Positions 54,217 to 62,633 of a DNA stretch of 64,000 bases are shown here, in pieces (position 1 is the first letter of the stretch; every line of letters begins with the position of its first letter). Location of the stretch: NCBI RefSeq assembly GCF_000169095.1, contig NZ_AAVU01000006.1:124001-188000 (forward strand), given 5' to 3'. A program made the translations under genes and the position numbers. This stretch comes from Lyngbya sp. PCC 8106 (GTDB lineage: Bacteria; Cyanobacteriota; Cyanobacteriia; Cyanobacteriales; Microcoleaceae). The notes beneath the pieces were generated by a model, which saw only the letters and a program-made list of their open reading frames with translations, was not told the origin of the DNA and did not search any database.

Positions 54217-55579
54217 TACTTTAAAGTTAAAACTCTCTGAAAATATTCTCGATACAAACCACACCGAGGCATCACTTGATTATCTTGTCGTGTGATTAAT
54301 CCCAAACTGTACAGCTTATGAGTTTTGATCGGATCTAATTCTACAGGTTCTAGGGAATCTACAACTTTTTTAAAGGCTTCAGCTAAAGGTGTAGATTGTT
54401 GTAGGTTATCTAAATGTCTGCGAAGATGACTACTATAAATACCGACTTCTGTTGTAGATTGTTTGAGGAGTTGATCGAGAGAAACCTTTTCAGAATGAAT
54501 ATAGTACATTGCAAGTCGAACTAAGTAAGATGTCCTCCGACTAAACTCATCAATTTCTTGATTTCAGTTTCATTCCAATTGAGTTGATGTAAATAAGCTA
54601 AATCTTGTATTTGTTGCAGATTAAATTCTAGCAAATAAACGGGAACTCCTGCATTCAAAAAAGATTGATTAATATCGAGGAGAGTATACGTTTCAGTTGA
54701 GTAAGCAAGTACCAGGTTTAATTGTTTCCACAAGTCAAATATTTTTCCTTTTTCATGCCAACTTCGCAGCATCCCAAACAAGTCTTCTCCAAGTTCAGCA
54801 GAGGATAAAATTCGATCAGCGTTATCAAATGCTAATACCAAAGGACTATTAATCTTTGCAAGCAAATATTCTTCAAAGTAAGCCGTACAGTTATCATTAC
54901 TACCTAAAATCTCGGTATCCCAATATTCATTTAACTGATTCTCTAGCTTTAAATAGTAGCTAACTTTCAAACAAAGCCAGCGTAGAAATTTATCTAAATT
55001 TTTTAAAATAGCTTTATCTACGTTTTGCAAATCTAGATAGACGGTTTGATAGTCATGATTGCCAGCATAAGCTAATATTCTTCTGACTAAGGATGTTTTT
55101 CCCATAAGTTTTGGGGCTTCAATCCGAATTAAAGAACCGGGTTTCATTACGGTTTCATAGCACAGACTTTCAATTCCTTCTCGCTCTAGATAAAATGATG
55201 AACTTAAGGCAACAGAACCTTCAGGAAAGGGAAGTTCTGTAACCCATTGATTCACTGATATATTTTCTGAAATAAAATTAGATAAAGTTTGATGTTTTTT
55301 CCATTCTCTTTTTAAGGCTTCTTTAAAGTTCTTTTTTCTAACTTTTTCCCCTAAAGCATCTGACAGCTTATTCCAGAGTTTGTTTCCAATATCTTTGTTT
55401 AAGTATTCTGGACTATAACCATAAAACTGAGCCATTTTTTCATAGGTTTTTCCTTGCCAAGCACCTTGAAGAACTTTGATTTCGATATCACTTAAATATT
55501 TTCCACTATTTTTGAATAGAACAAGATTCGCTGACTCTTTGGCTTCAGCCCAACTAAACTCTGATTCTTGAATACTCAT
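54216..55579 (-). pseudogene. Frameshifted AAA-type ATPase with HTH-like N-terminal domain
   Basis: The first part (54521-55579, 352 residues) starts MSIQESEFSWAEAKESANLV and has the same helical N-terminal domain as the NB-ARC-WD40 protein (LQGAWQGKTYEKMAQFYGYS; KLWNKLSDALGEKVRKKNF). An AAA_35-like ATPase follows, with Walker A SLIRIEAPKLMGKTSLVRR and Walker B SPLVLAFDNADRIL. The frame stops at MSLVGGHLT. The normal continuation, YLVRLAMYYIHSEKVSLDQL and later YSSHLRRHLDNLQQSTPLAE and GLYREYFQRVL, is present in the next frame down to 54216. One base missing near 54529 (CATCTTAC in place of CATCCTTAC) explains it. This is either a recent null mutation or a sequencing error. Confidence 0.8.
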
Positions 55580-55709
55580 ATAAATTATATATAATATTAA
55601 GCAAGTTTGCCTAGTTTTCAAATTTCAGATACTAAATCAGTATAACTTTTTTGAAATTTATTAACAAGTCCCTTTTTTAGATGTCGTTCATTTGTGTGAC
55701 TTGACAAAC

Positions 55710-55771
55710 GATCAGTTTTATTAGATCAGCTTTTTTTAGTTTAACTCTAATCAGTCGATCTAATCTTGATC
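55710..55771. promoter_or_regulatory. GATC cluster in the AAA/RTX divergent region
   Basis: Four GATC sites lie within 62 bases in the 300-base region between the AAA gene and the RTX gene. A similar cluster of five lies at 45525-45558 ahead of the WD40 gene. Function is not known. Confidence 0.3.
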
Positions 55772-55804
55772 TATCTATCTTTTTAAAAGATTTGCATAAA
55801 AAAT

Positions 55805-55819
55805 CTGACTCTTTCCTAT
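55805..55819 (+). promoter_or_regulatory. CTGACTCTTTCCTAT motif
   Basis: Differs by one base from the CTGACTTTTTCCTAT at 51969 ahead of the 120-residue gene; here it is 61 bases before the RTX gene ATG. A shared activator site is inferred. Confidence 0.45.
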
Positions 55820-55879
55820 TGAACATTGTAGAAAGACCCAAACAAAATTTCACAGTTCACTCATTTATCTAGGAAAAAA

Positions 55880-57331
55880 ATGGCTTTATTAAATGGAGAT
55901 AACGGTAATAATATCATCAACGGAACTTGGCTTGCAGATCGAATTCGAGGATTAAATGGCAATGATCAATTATTCGGCAATGCTGGTAACGATGAGGTTT
56001 TCGGCGGTTTAGGTGCAGATACAATTGAAGGAAATAGCGGCAACGATCGCTTACTAGGTGATTCGGAAGGGAGTCAATTTGGAGGGCCGGGTAACATTAC
56101 CCTGGGACTGAATACAACTTCACAAAATACAACAGTTAATAACTCTTTTACTCCCGTTGTTGCTGAATTTTCTCCAACTTTAAATGTTCGCTTTGATGAC
56201 TTTACCTTCCTCACGAATAACGATCTAATTCGGGGAGGAACAGGTAAAGATACCATTCTCGGTGAACAAGGTAACGACAGGTTATATGGTGATAGCGGTG
56301 ATGATCGCATTTTTGGTGGAACTGGTGATGATTCTGTTTACGGGGGTGTCGGAAACGATGTTCTTGTCGGTAACTCAGGAGATGACGAAATCTTTGGTGG
56401 TGACGGTGATGACAATATTAGTGGAGTTTCGGGAAACGATAATATATTTGCTGGAGACGGTAACGATATTGCAGACGGGGGTTCGGGTGATGATGTCGTT
56501 CGAGGAGAAGCTGGATATGATTTACTCTCAGGCGGTTTAGGATCAGATTTTCTCAGTGGAGGTGAAAATAATGATCGCCTACTTGGACAACAGGATAATG
56601 ACACTCTTGACGGAGGTAGTGGAAATGACGAACTCTTAGGGGGAGAGGGAGATGACTCGATTTCGGGCGGAATTGGTAATGACAGTCTCTCGGGTGATCT
56701 CGGAAATGATACACTCGAAGGGGATTGGGGGGATGATTTCCTCACAGGTGATGAAGGTAATGATAGTTTAAATGGTGGCGATGGTGATGATAGTTTAAAT
56801 GGCGGTGATGGCGAAGATCTTTTAAATGGTAGTGTTGGTGATGACTTTCTTGATGGTGGGGATGACGATGATCTCTTAAATGGTGGTGATGGTAGTGATA
56901 TTTTAACTGGGGGTAGTGGTTATGATATTCTCAATGGTGGATTAGGAAATGATTCGCTAATTGCGGGTGGGGGTAGTGATAGAATCTCCTTTACTTTTTC
57001 GGAAATGAATCAAGAAGCTGAGTTTGAGTCTTTTGGAAATGATACTATTGATAGCTTTTTGCGAGGATCTAATATCATTGACTTGAGTGATGTTCCTCTG
57101 GGGGTATTTGTTGACGATCAACTCCGAACAAACTTTGATGCTTTAGACACCAACGACAATGATATTTTAGATGATGGAGATTTCAATGTGAGTGTGAGTT
57201 CTTCGGGGATTACGATTAATGTTCTCGGTGCTGTTGATCCATCTCAGGGTGAATTTCTGGGCGGTTCAGAAGCGACAATTTTTGTAAAAGATGTAATGGA
57301 ATTAGATGGTAACGATTTTGACTTTGTTTAA
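55880..57331 (+). CDS. RTX-type calcium-binding repeat protein
   Basis: 483 residues. Begins MALLNGDNGNNIINGTWLAD and shows a block of repeats, an asparagine/threonine-rich insert (residues ~70-115), then a long tract of GGxGNDx-type nonapeptides (GGTGDDSV, GGDGDDNI, GGSGNDEL, GGDGDDSL) and a ~115-residue C-terminal domain (RISFTFSEMNQEAEFESFGN ... DGNDFDFV). Same design as the gene at 52573, so the two are paralogues on either side of the AAA gene. The motif at 55805-55819 suggests co-regulation with the 52096 unit. Probable secreted calcium-binding surface protein. Confidence 0.9.
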   Translation: MALLNGDNGNNIINGTWLADRIRGLNGNDQLFGNAGNDEVFGGLGADTIEGNSGNDRLLGDSEGSQFGGPGNITLGLNTTSQNTTVNNSFTPVVAEFSPTLNVRFDDFTFLTNNDLIRGGTGKDTILGEQGNDRLYGDSGDDRIFGGTGDDSVYGGVGNDVLVGNSGDDEIFGGDGDDNISGVSGNDNIFAGDGNDIADGGSGDDVVRGEAGYDLLSGGLGSDFLSGGENNDRLLGQQDNDTLDGGSGNDELLGGEGDDSISGGIGNDSLSGDLGNDTLEGDWGDDFLTGDEGNDSLNGGDGDDSLNGGDGEDLLNGSVGDDFLDGGDDDDLLNGGDGSDILTGGSGYDILNGGLGNDSLIAGGGSDRISFTFSEMNQEAEFESFGNDTIDSFLRGSNIIDLSDVPLGVFVDDQLRTNFDALDTNDNDILDDGDFNVSVSSSGITINVLGAVDPSQGEFLGGSEATIFVKDVMELDGNDFDFV

Positions 57332-57359
57332 TTCATTGTTTAATTAACTATTCCGTCGT

Positions 57360-57395
57360 GAGAAACTTAGTTTTTTAATCAGAACTCGGTTTCTC
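57360..57395 (+). terminator. GAGAAAC/GTTTCTC hairpin
   Basis: A 7-bp perfect stem with a 22-base loop, 29 bases past the RTX stop, followed by AATCTTTTGATTTT. Hairpins of this GAGAAAC type are repeated in many cyanobacterial genomes and often end transcription units. Confidence 0.55.
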
Positions 57396-57525
57396 AATCT
57401 TTTGATTTTAACAGGATTAGTCCACACTTTCAGCAGAATACACAGTTCATTGTTCTCGACTGTGATGAATCAGCAAATTAGCTGCTAAAATACCTTGAGT
57501 AACAATATGATAGGGGAATGCTCAG

Positions 57526-58398
57526 ATGACTCAGGCGAAAATTGGAATTATTGGCGGTAGTGGCTTGTATAAAATGGAGGCACTACAAAATATTGAAGAA
57601 GTTGAAGTCAATACTCCTTTTGGTTCACCGTCTGATCGCATTATTATCGGGATGTTAGAAGGGATGCGGGTGGCTTTTTTGGCGCGACATGGACGCACTC
57701 ATCACTTATTACCCACAGAATTACCCTATCGTGCTAATATTTATGCGTTGAAAAGTTTAGGGGTTGAATATATTATCTCGGCGTCTGCGGTGGGTTCTCT
57801 CAAAGAAGAAGTGAAACCCTTAGATATGGTGGTTCCAAATCAATTTATTGACCGCACTCGCTCTCGCATTTCAACCTTTTTTGGGAATGGAATTGTTGCT
57901 CATATTACCTTTGGTGATCCGATTTGTTCGCAGTTAGCAAAAGTGTTAACAGATGCTATTTCTGCTCTAAATTTACCGGATGTTACTTTACATTCTAGTG
58001 GAACTTATGTCTGTATGGAAGGGCCAGCATTTTCTACAAAAGCAGAGTCTAATTTATATCGCAGTTGGGGCGGAACGATTATCGGAATGACGAATTTACC
58101 CGAAGCAAAGTTAGCCCGTGAAGCTGAAATTGCTTATGCTACATTAGCCCTAGCTACAGACTATGATTGTTGGCATCCTGAACATGATAGTGTCACGGTA
58201 GAAATGGTTGTGGGGAATTTACAACGTAATGCTGTTAATGCTCAAAAAGTGATTCAAGAAACGGTTAAACGGTTAAGTCAAAATCTCCCCGAATCTGAAG
58301 CCCATTCTGCTTTAAAGTTTGCAATTTTAACGCCATTAGATAAAGTTCCGGCTGAACGAATCCAAGAATTAGAATTACTGTTGAAAAAATATCTCTAA
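57526..58398 (+). CDS. mtnP: S-methyl-5'-thioadenosine phosphorylase
   Basis: 290 residues. It cleaves methylthioadenosine with phosphate to adenine and methylthioribose-1-phosphate in methionine salvage. Family features: KIGIIGGSGLYKMEALQNIE, PFGSPSDRIIIGMLEG, VAFLARHGRTHHLLPTELPY, RANIYALKSLGVEYIISASA, DMVVPNQFIDRT, CMEGPAFSTKAESNLYRSWG and IIGMTNLPEAKLAREAEIAYA. Length matches the family. It converges with the TauE-type gene, with 15 bases between the stops. Confidence 0.94.
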   Translation: MTQAKIGIIGGSGLYKMEALQNIEEVEVNTPFGSPSDRIIIGMLEGMRVAFLARHGRTHHLLPTELPYRANIYALKSLGVEYIISASAVGSLKEEVKPLDMVVPNQFIDRTRSRISTFFGNGIVAHITFGDPICSQLAKVLTDAISALNLPDVTLHSSGTYVCMEGPAFSTKAESNLYRSWGGTIIGMTNLPEAKLAREAEIAYATLALATDYDCWHPEHDSVTVEMVVGNLQRNAVNAQKVIQETVKRLSQNLPESEAHSALKFAILTPLDKVPAERIQELELLLKKYL

Positions 58399-58413
58399 TT
58401 AGACGAGAATAAA

Positions 58414-59307
58414 TTATTGAAACGCTTTCCAAAAAATGTAGATTGAGAGGATAAACAGTAAACTTTTGAACGCTAAACTCACTGTTTTTTCGGATAAATT
58501 GGGTAAAAATCGAGTGCTAAATTGAGCGCCGAGTAAGCCGCCTAATCCTAATATTGTACCCGTAATCCAGATCACATTTCCTTGCAAAGCGTGTCCTAAA
58601 CAAGCCGAAAAAGCGGTAATTACAATCACTCCTAAACTGGTTTGAATCGCGGTTTTAATGGTTTCATTTAAGAGTAATATTTGTAGAGGAACCATGATCA
58701 CCCCGCCCCCAATTCCAAATAGTCCAGCGAGTAATCCGGCTAAACTTCCGGTAATAATTTGGGCGATTTGTTGAGATTGAATTTGTTTAGAGTTTTGTTG
58801 ATATTCAAAGACTAACGAAAGCGGATGAGGCGTAATCGGAAAGAGAGTTTCAGGAATAAGATTTAATGAAGTTGAGTTTTGAGGATAGCTTGAAAACTCC
58901 GATGAATTTTGATTTTCTTCCTGTTTTTTCTTTTGCTTTGTCACTTTTTTCCGAACTTCGACTAAATAAATATTCAGCAGGAGTAATAGTCCAAATAAAA
59001 TCAGTAATATTTGACTTGAAAAAAGATTAGCGAGATAAGCCCCAATTTGCGCTGTAACTAAAGCTGGAAATCCAATCCCAATCACCCGATTTAAACTCAG
59101 ATAACCCATGCGCCAATTCTGAATACTACCGGAAATGGAGGTAATCATAATTGAAAGGGTACTGGTGGCGACTGCATTAATCGGTTCATATCCTAATCCT
59201 AGCATCATTGGAACCAGAACCGTACCACCACCAATACCTAAAAAACCAGCTAAAATTCCGGCAAAAATTCCGCTGACCGCTAAAGTCAATAATTCAGAAA
59301 TAGTCAT
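58414..59307 (-). CDS. TauE/SafE-type sulfite or anion exporter family permease
   Basis: 297 residues with about eight hydrophobic segments and the internal repeat typical of the family: GIFAGILAGFLGIGGGTVLV near the N-terminus and LAGLLAGLFGIGGGVIMVPL in the second half. Both G-x-G-G-G motifs follow the same fold in the two halves. A hydrophilic loop (~residues 115-165) separates them. Members export sulfite, sulfoacetate or other anions; the substrate is unknown. Its start overlaps the upstream amidase gene by 14 bases, so the two are co-transcribed. Confidence 0.9.
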   Translation of the reverse strand: MTISELLTLAVSGIFAGILAGFLGIGGGTVLVPMMLGLGYEPINAVATSTLSIMITSISGSIQNWRMGYLSLNRVIGIGFPALVTAQIGAYLANLFSSQILLILFGLLLLLNIYLVEVRKKVTKQKKKQEENQNSSEFSSYPQNSTSLNLIPETLFPITPHPLSLVFEYQQNSKQIQSQQIAQIITGSLAGLLAGLFGIGGGVIMVPLQILLLNETIKTAIQTSLGVIVITAFSACLGHALQGNVIWITGTILGLGGLLGAQFSTRFLPNLSEKTVSLAFKSLLFILSIYIFWKAFQ

Positions 59308-60277
59308 CCCTGATAAATTTAAAAGTTTGAGGTAAAGTAGACTTTGAGATCATACCATGAACCCCTTTTTGTGGAGAATTAACTACCTGGGTGATCCGAA
59401 AATTAGCGGCTAGAGAACATAAAACATAACTTTCTTCTGCTTCCAATCCGATAAACTTTTCGAGAAACTCTATCATCTGTTTGAGTGCAGATTCAAAGGC
59501 TTCGTCTAAGGTTGAACCCCATCCCATTGTGATGATATCGGTGGGTGTTTCTGCAATTGGTGTCGTTAGAGATAAATTTTGATGTAAGTTTAATATAATC
59601 GTGCCATTCATCGATGTTTCAATTGCTGTAGTGCTAACTTCTCCTTCGCCTTGTGCTGAATGTCCATCACCGATTGAAAATAACGCACCAGGAACAAATA
59701 TTGGTAAAAATAAACGAGAACCTGCTTGTAATTCTGGGTTATCAATATTACCACCATAAACTCCTGGAGGAATAGATGAACGGTTGGTTTCAGTTGTCGC
59801 CACGCCCAAAATTCCAAAAAAGGGATGTAGGGGAATATAAATCTCACTTTTGGGGGGAAATTCTGCACAATTTCGTTCTAAGTCGAGGGGAATAAACCGT
59901 AGGTTGGGTTCAGAAAATTCTTGGGGTAAAGCACCCCAACCGGAACGAATGGCGTTAAACCCCATGGCTAAACGGGGAGAAATGGCTTCTAGACGCACTT
60001 CTAGTACATCTCCGGGTTGAGCATTTTTCACATAAATTGGCCCAGTTAGTAGGTGAGGGCCATTCTCAATCCGGCGTTCTGGGGGTAAATTGTGATAAAT
60101 TTCGATTAATTCTGGCGTGACAAAGGCTTCAGGTGCTTGCTGACAAATTTTCAATCCGGTGTAGGTTTCAACTGAGATGCGATCGCCAGAGTCAACGGTT
60201 AAGGCGGGTGGAAGTTGATCGGAAAATCCCCCTAAATGAACGGTTTGACAATTTGCTTTTAAAAGATGATCAACCAT
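59294..60277 (-). CDS. Acetamidase/formamidase family protein
   Basis: 327 residues. FmdA_AmdA family landmarks: YVKNAQPGDVLEVRLEAIS, the PLHPFFGILGVATTE segment, SSIPPGVYGGNIDNPELQAG, ALFSIGDGHSAQGEGEVSTT and the LITMGWGSTLDEAFESAL-like end (DIITMGWGSTLDEAFES). These enzymes hydrolyse short amides to ammonia and acid. The C-terminus overlaps the next gene by 14 bases. The amide released, and the anion exported by the neighbour, might be linked, but that is only an inference from the overlap. Confidence 0.9.
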   Translation of the reverse strand: MVDHLLKANCQTVHLGGFSDQLPPALTVDSGDRISVETYTGLKICQQAPEAFVTPELIEIYHNLPPERRIENGPHLLTGPIYVKNAQPGDVLEVRLEAISPRLAMGFNAIRSGWGALPQEFSEPNLRFIPLDLERNCAEFPPKSEIYIPLHPFFGILGVATTETNRSSIPPGVYGGNIDNPELQAGSRLFLPIFVPGALFSIGDGHSAQGEGEVSTTAIETSMNGTIILNLHQNLSLTTPIAETPTDIITMGWGSTLDEAFESALKQMIEFLEKFIGLEAEESYVLCSLAANFRITQVVNSPQKGVHGMISKSTLPQTFKFIRDDYF

Positions 60278-60382
60278 ATTAATTCTGTTATCCTACAAGT
60301 GAGAGTGTTTGTTGCAGTTTATCACTTTCTGAACTTCAACTAATACTCTAAACAAATCCTTTTTGTGAATCCTCTATTTTGC

Positions 60383-61843
60383 ATGAAAATTATTGAAAAT
60401 ATTTTACAGTTTTTATCTAGAGTTTTTACACAACCCATTTTTCTGGGTGGAATTTCGATTTCTCTTAGCTCCATTTTTACGATTCTAGTTGCTTTTTTTG
60501 CGGTGGTTATAAGTTCTCGCTATCTGAGCAACTGGTTGAGAGATCATCTCTTGATTCGATTGGGTTTTCAGGAAGGAACTCGTGAAGCGATTGCTACAAT
60601 TTTTCGCTATTTTACGATTACATTAGGGTTTATTATTATTCCCCAAGCTGCGGGTTTAGATTTAAGTTCGTTAGCTTTTTTAGCGGGAGGTTTAGGGATT
60701 GGGATTGGGTTTGGATTTCAAGGTTTAGCCCAAAATTTTGTGAGTGGTTTAATTTTAGTTTTTGAACAACCTATCCGAGTGGGTGATTATATTGAATTGG
60801 GAGATTTAGAAGGAACTATTCGTAAAATTTCGATTCGTTCTACTATTGTTCTAACGAATGATGGAATTTCGATTATTGTTCCTAATTCTGATTTAGTGAA
60901 TAATCGGATTATTAACTGGAGTTATGAAAATATGAATAGTCGGATTCATATTCCGGTGCGCGTTGCTTATGGAAGCGATCCGGTATTAGTCACAGAAGCG
61001 ATTTTAGCCGCAGCCCAGAAAGAATCTCGAATTTTGTCTTTTCCACCTCCGCAGGTTTGGTTGAGTAATTTTGGTGAAGATTCGATTAATTTTGAACTGC
61101 TGGTTTGGATTGATAAACCCCGCTTTAGATTACCGATTCAGAGTTCTTTAAATTTTATTATTCATCACGAGTTTTATTTTAAAAATATCCGCATTCCCGT
61201 CTCTCAGCGAGATTTATGGCTCAGGAATCCAGAAGATTTAAAATCAGTTTTTGAATCTATTAATTTTAATCGATCTAAGCAAGAAAATGAAAAATCTACT
61301 CGAATTAATCTGAGTAAAGAGCCAGTATATTCTCCACAAGACTTGTCTCTACGCGATTTGTTAAAAAAGGTAGTCTATTTTGAAAACTTCAGCAATTTGG
61401 AGATTTTGAGTTTAATTGAAAAAGGCTATCGCCAAACCTATTATAGTGAACAGTTTATTTTCCATGAAGGTGATCCGGGAGATGCGTTTCATATTATTTT
61501 ATCAGGTTCAGTTGAAATTATCGCTGAAAAAGCAAATAAACATATTCGAGATCTGTATGCAGGAGACTTTTTTGGAGAGTTGTCTTTATTGATGGGAATT
61601 CGTCGTTCAGCCGGAGTAAGAGCCAAAGAAAAAACAATTGTATTTGTGGTGAGTCGGAATATTTTTCAAAACTTTTTATCCAGTTATCCGCAATTGGCTA
61701 ATCAAATTGCTGAAAAGTTGGCTGAACGTAAACAAGAATTTATTGAACGGAAAAAAGAGTTGGGTTTATCCGATGATGAAGATTTGGAAAATAATCCGTT
61801 GGTTTGGATTCGTAAACGGATGAAAACTTTATTTAATATTTAG
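60383..61843 (+). CDS. MscS-type mechanosensitive channel with cyclic-nucleotide-binding domain
   Basis: 486 residues from the ATG at 60383; an in-frame GTG at 60365 is the alternative and neither has a clear ribosome-binding site. The first ~100 residues hold transmembrane helices; the pore helix is LAFLAGGLGIGIGFGFQGLA, followed by the MscS beta domain QPIRVGDYIELGDLEGTIRK. Residues ~320-470 are a cNMP-binding domain (EGDPGDAFHIILSGSVEIIA, DFFGELSLLMGIRRSAGVRA) with the GEL and R(T/S)A elements of the phosphate-binding cassette. This is the bCNG design, where cAMP or a related nucleotide may gate the channel. Position between the amidase and the small membrane gene suggests an independent unit. 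Confidence 0.92.
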   Translation: MKIIENILQFLSRVFTQPIFLGGISISLSSIFTILVAFFAVVISSRYLSNWLRDHLLIRLGFQEGTREAIATIFRYFTITLGFIIIPQAAGLDLSSLAFLAGGLGIGIGFGFQGLAQNFVSGLILVFEQPIRVGDYIELGDLEGTIRKISIRSTIVLTNDGISIIVPNSDLVNNRIINWSYENMNSRIHIPVRVAYGSDPVLVTEAILAAAQKESRILSFPPPQVWLSNFGEDSINFELLVWIDKPRFRLPIQSSLNFIIHHEFYFKNIRIPVSQRDLWLRNPEDLKSVFESINFNRSKQENEKSTRINLSKEPVYSPQDLSLRDLLKKVVYFENFSNLEILSLIEKGYRQTYYSEQFIFHEGDPGDAFHIILSGSVEIIAEKANKHIRDLYAGDFFGELSLLMGIRRSAGVRAKEKTIVFVVSRNIFQNFLSSYPQLANQIAEKLAERKQEFIERKKELGLSDDEDLENNPLVWIRKRMKTLFNI

Positions 61844-61859
61844 ATTGAAATTTATAATT

Positions 61860-62093
61860 TTAGCGAATATATTTTTCTAAACTTGGAATTTTCAAGCCTA
61901 ATAAGAGGGTGATGAAGATGAGTAGCACAAACCAAGGGGTAAAGCTTAAGGCGCATAATAAACTTAACAAGGCGATTCCTCTGGTGAACACACAGACGAT
62001 TTCTTCACCGCTATCGAAACTAATCCATGTTGCAGCACTGGCAACGGTTAGAGACAAGAATAATGGAAAGAGTGAGACGGTTAGAGATTCCAT
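61860..62093 (-). CDS. Small membrane protein, 77 residues
   Basis: From the ATG at 62091-62093 (MESLTVSLFPLFLSLTVASA). Two hydrophobic segments are visible (LFPLFLSLTVASAATW and ALSFTPWFVLLIFITLLLGL), separated by a short acidic loop with FDSGEEIVCVFTRG. I recognise no family. Upstream in-frame TTG start at 62138 is possible. It converges with the MscS gene, 16 bases apart. Confidence 0.5.
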   Translation of the reverse strand: MESLTVSLFPLFLSLTVASAATWISFDSGEEIVCVFTRGIALLSLLCALSFTPWFVLLIFITLLLGLKIPSLEKYIR

Positions 62094-62138
62094 AACAAAG
62101 ACGGTTTTTTGATCGACAATTTCATTGAGCTTAAACAA

Positions 62139-62633
62139 ACTTGCAAAGTGCAGCGAGAAAGGTTATGCTAATTTCTAAATTGTTTGAATAATTGATCGCG
62201 ATCGCAATTGTTGAGGAAAGGTTGAATTGGTCTTCGTTAAGGACTTTCACCGCGATCACTCGGATTGTAGCTGATCGGTTAAGATCGGACAAGTCTTCAA
62301 CTGTCACAGTGATGAGTAGAGGTTCGTTCCTGGTTGCTCTCTCGACTGTAGAACTTGTGAATCATCTCTTGAGCTATTCTTCGTAGATTTTGAGATTAAT
62401 ATAGGTTTATTTGATCTGTAAAGTTGGATTTATAGAGTTAGCTTTTATCTACTGTCAAAAAAGCTGCTTGAATAAAGTTTAACCAAAATTTAAACAAAAC
62501 TTAAATTAGAAATAGCAATTGTATCTTAACCTGATAACTGTTCATCGTAAATTCCTAGTATTTTGATGACTAAGGATTAGGAATTAAGTAGACAGACCTT
62601 TGTTCTAAATTTACCTTCATCCTACAGAGAGTT
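62139..62633 (+). other. 495-base region ahead of pstS
   Basis: Holds a HIP1 site (62198), short unsupported frames, and the Pho box of pstS (62478-62507). No other gene or hairpin with a T-run was recognised. Confidence 0.4.
62478..62507 (+). promoter_or_regulatory. Three-repeat Pho box ahead of pstS
   Basis: TTTAACCA (62478), TTTAAACA (62489) and CTTAAATT (62500) are spaced by AAA each time, the 8+3 layout of the cyanobacterial Pho box. It lies 127 bases before the pstS ATG and should respond to SphR under low phosphate. Confidence 0.82.

Noticed and set aside
54500..54540. Programmed frameshift in the AAA gene
   Set aside because: There is no slippery heptamer or downstream hairpin at the break; a single missing base explains it better.
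52573..57331. Regularly repeated DNA that could look like a CRISPR or satellite array
   Set aside because: The repeats are nine-codon units inside open RTX frames with variable codon use, not identical direct repeats with unique spacers.
62192..62386. 64-codon plus-strand frame
   Set aside because: No ribosome-binding site or family features; it lies over a HIP1 site and low-conservation-type intergenic DNA.
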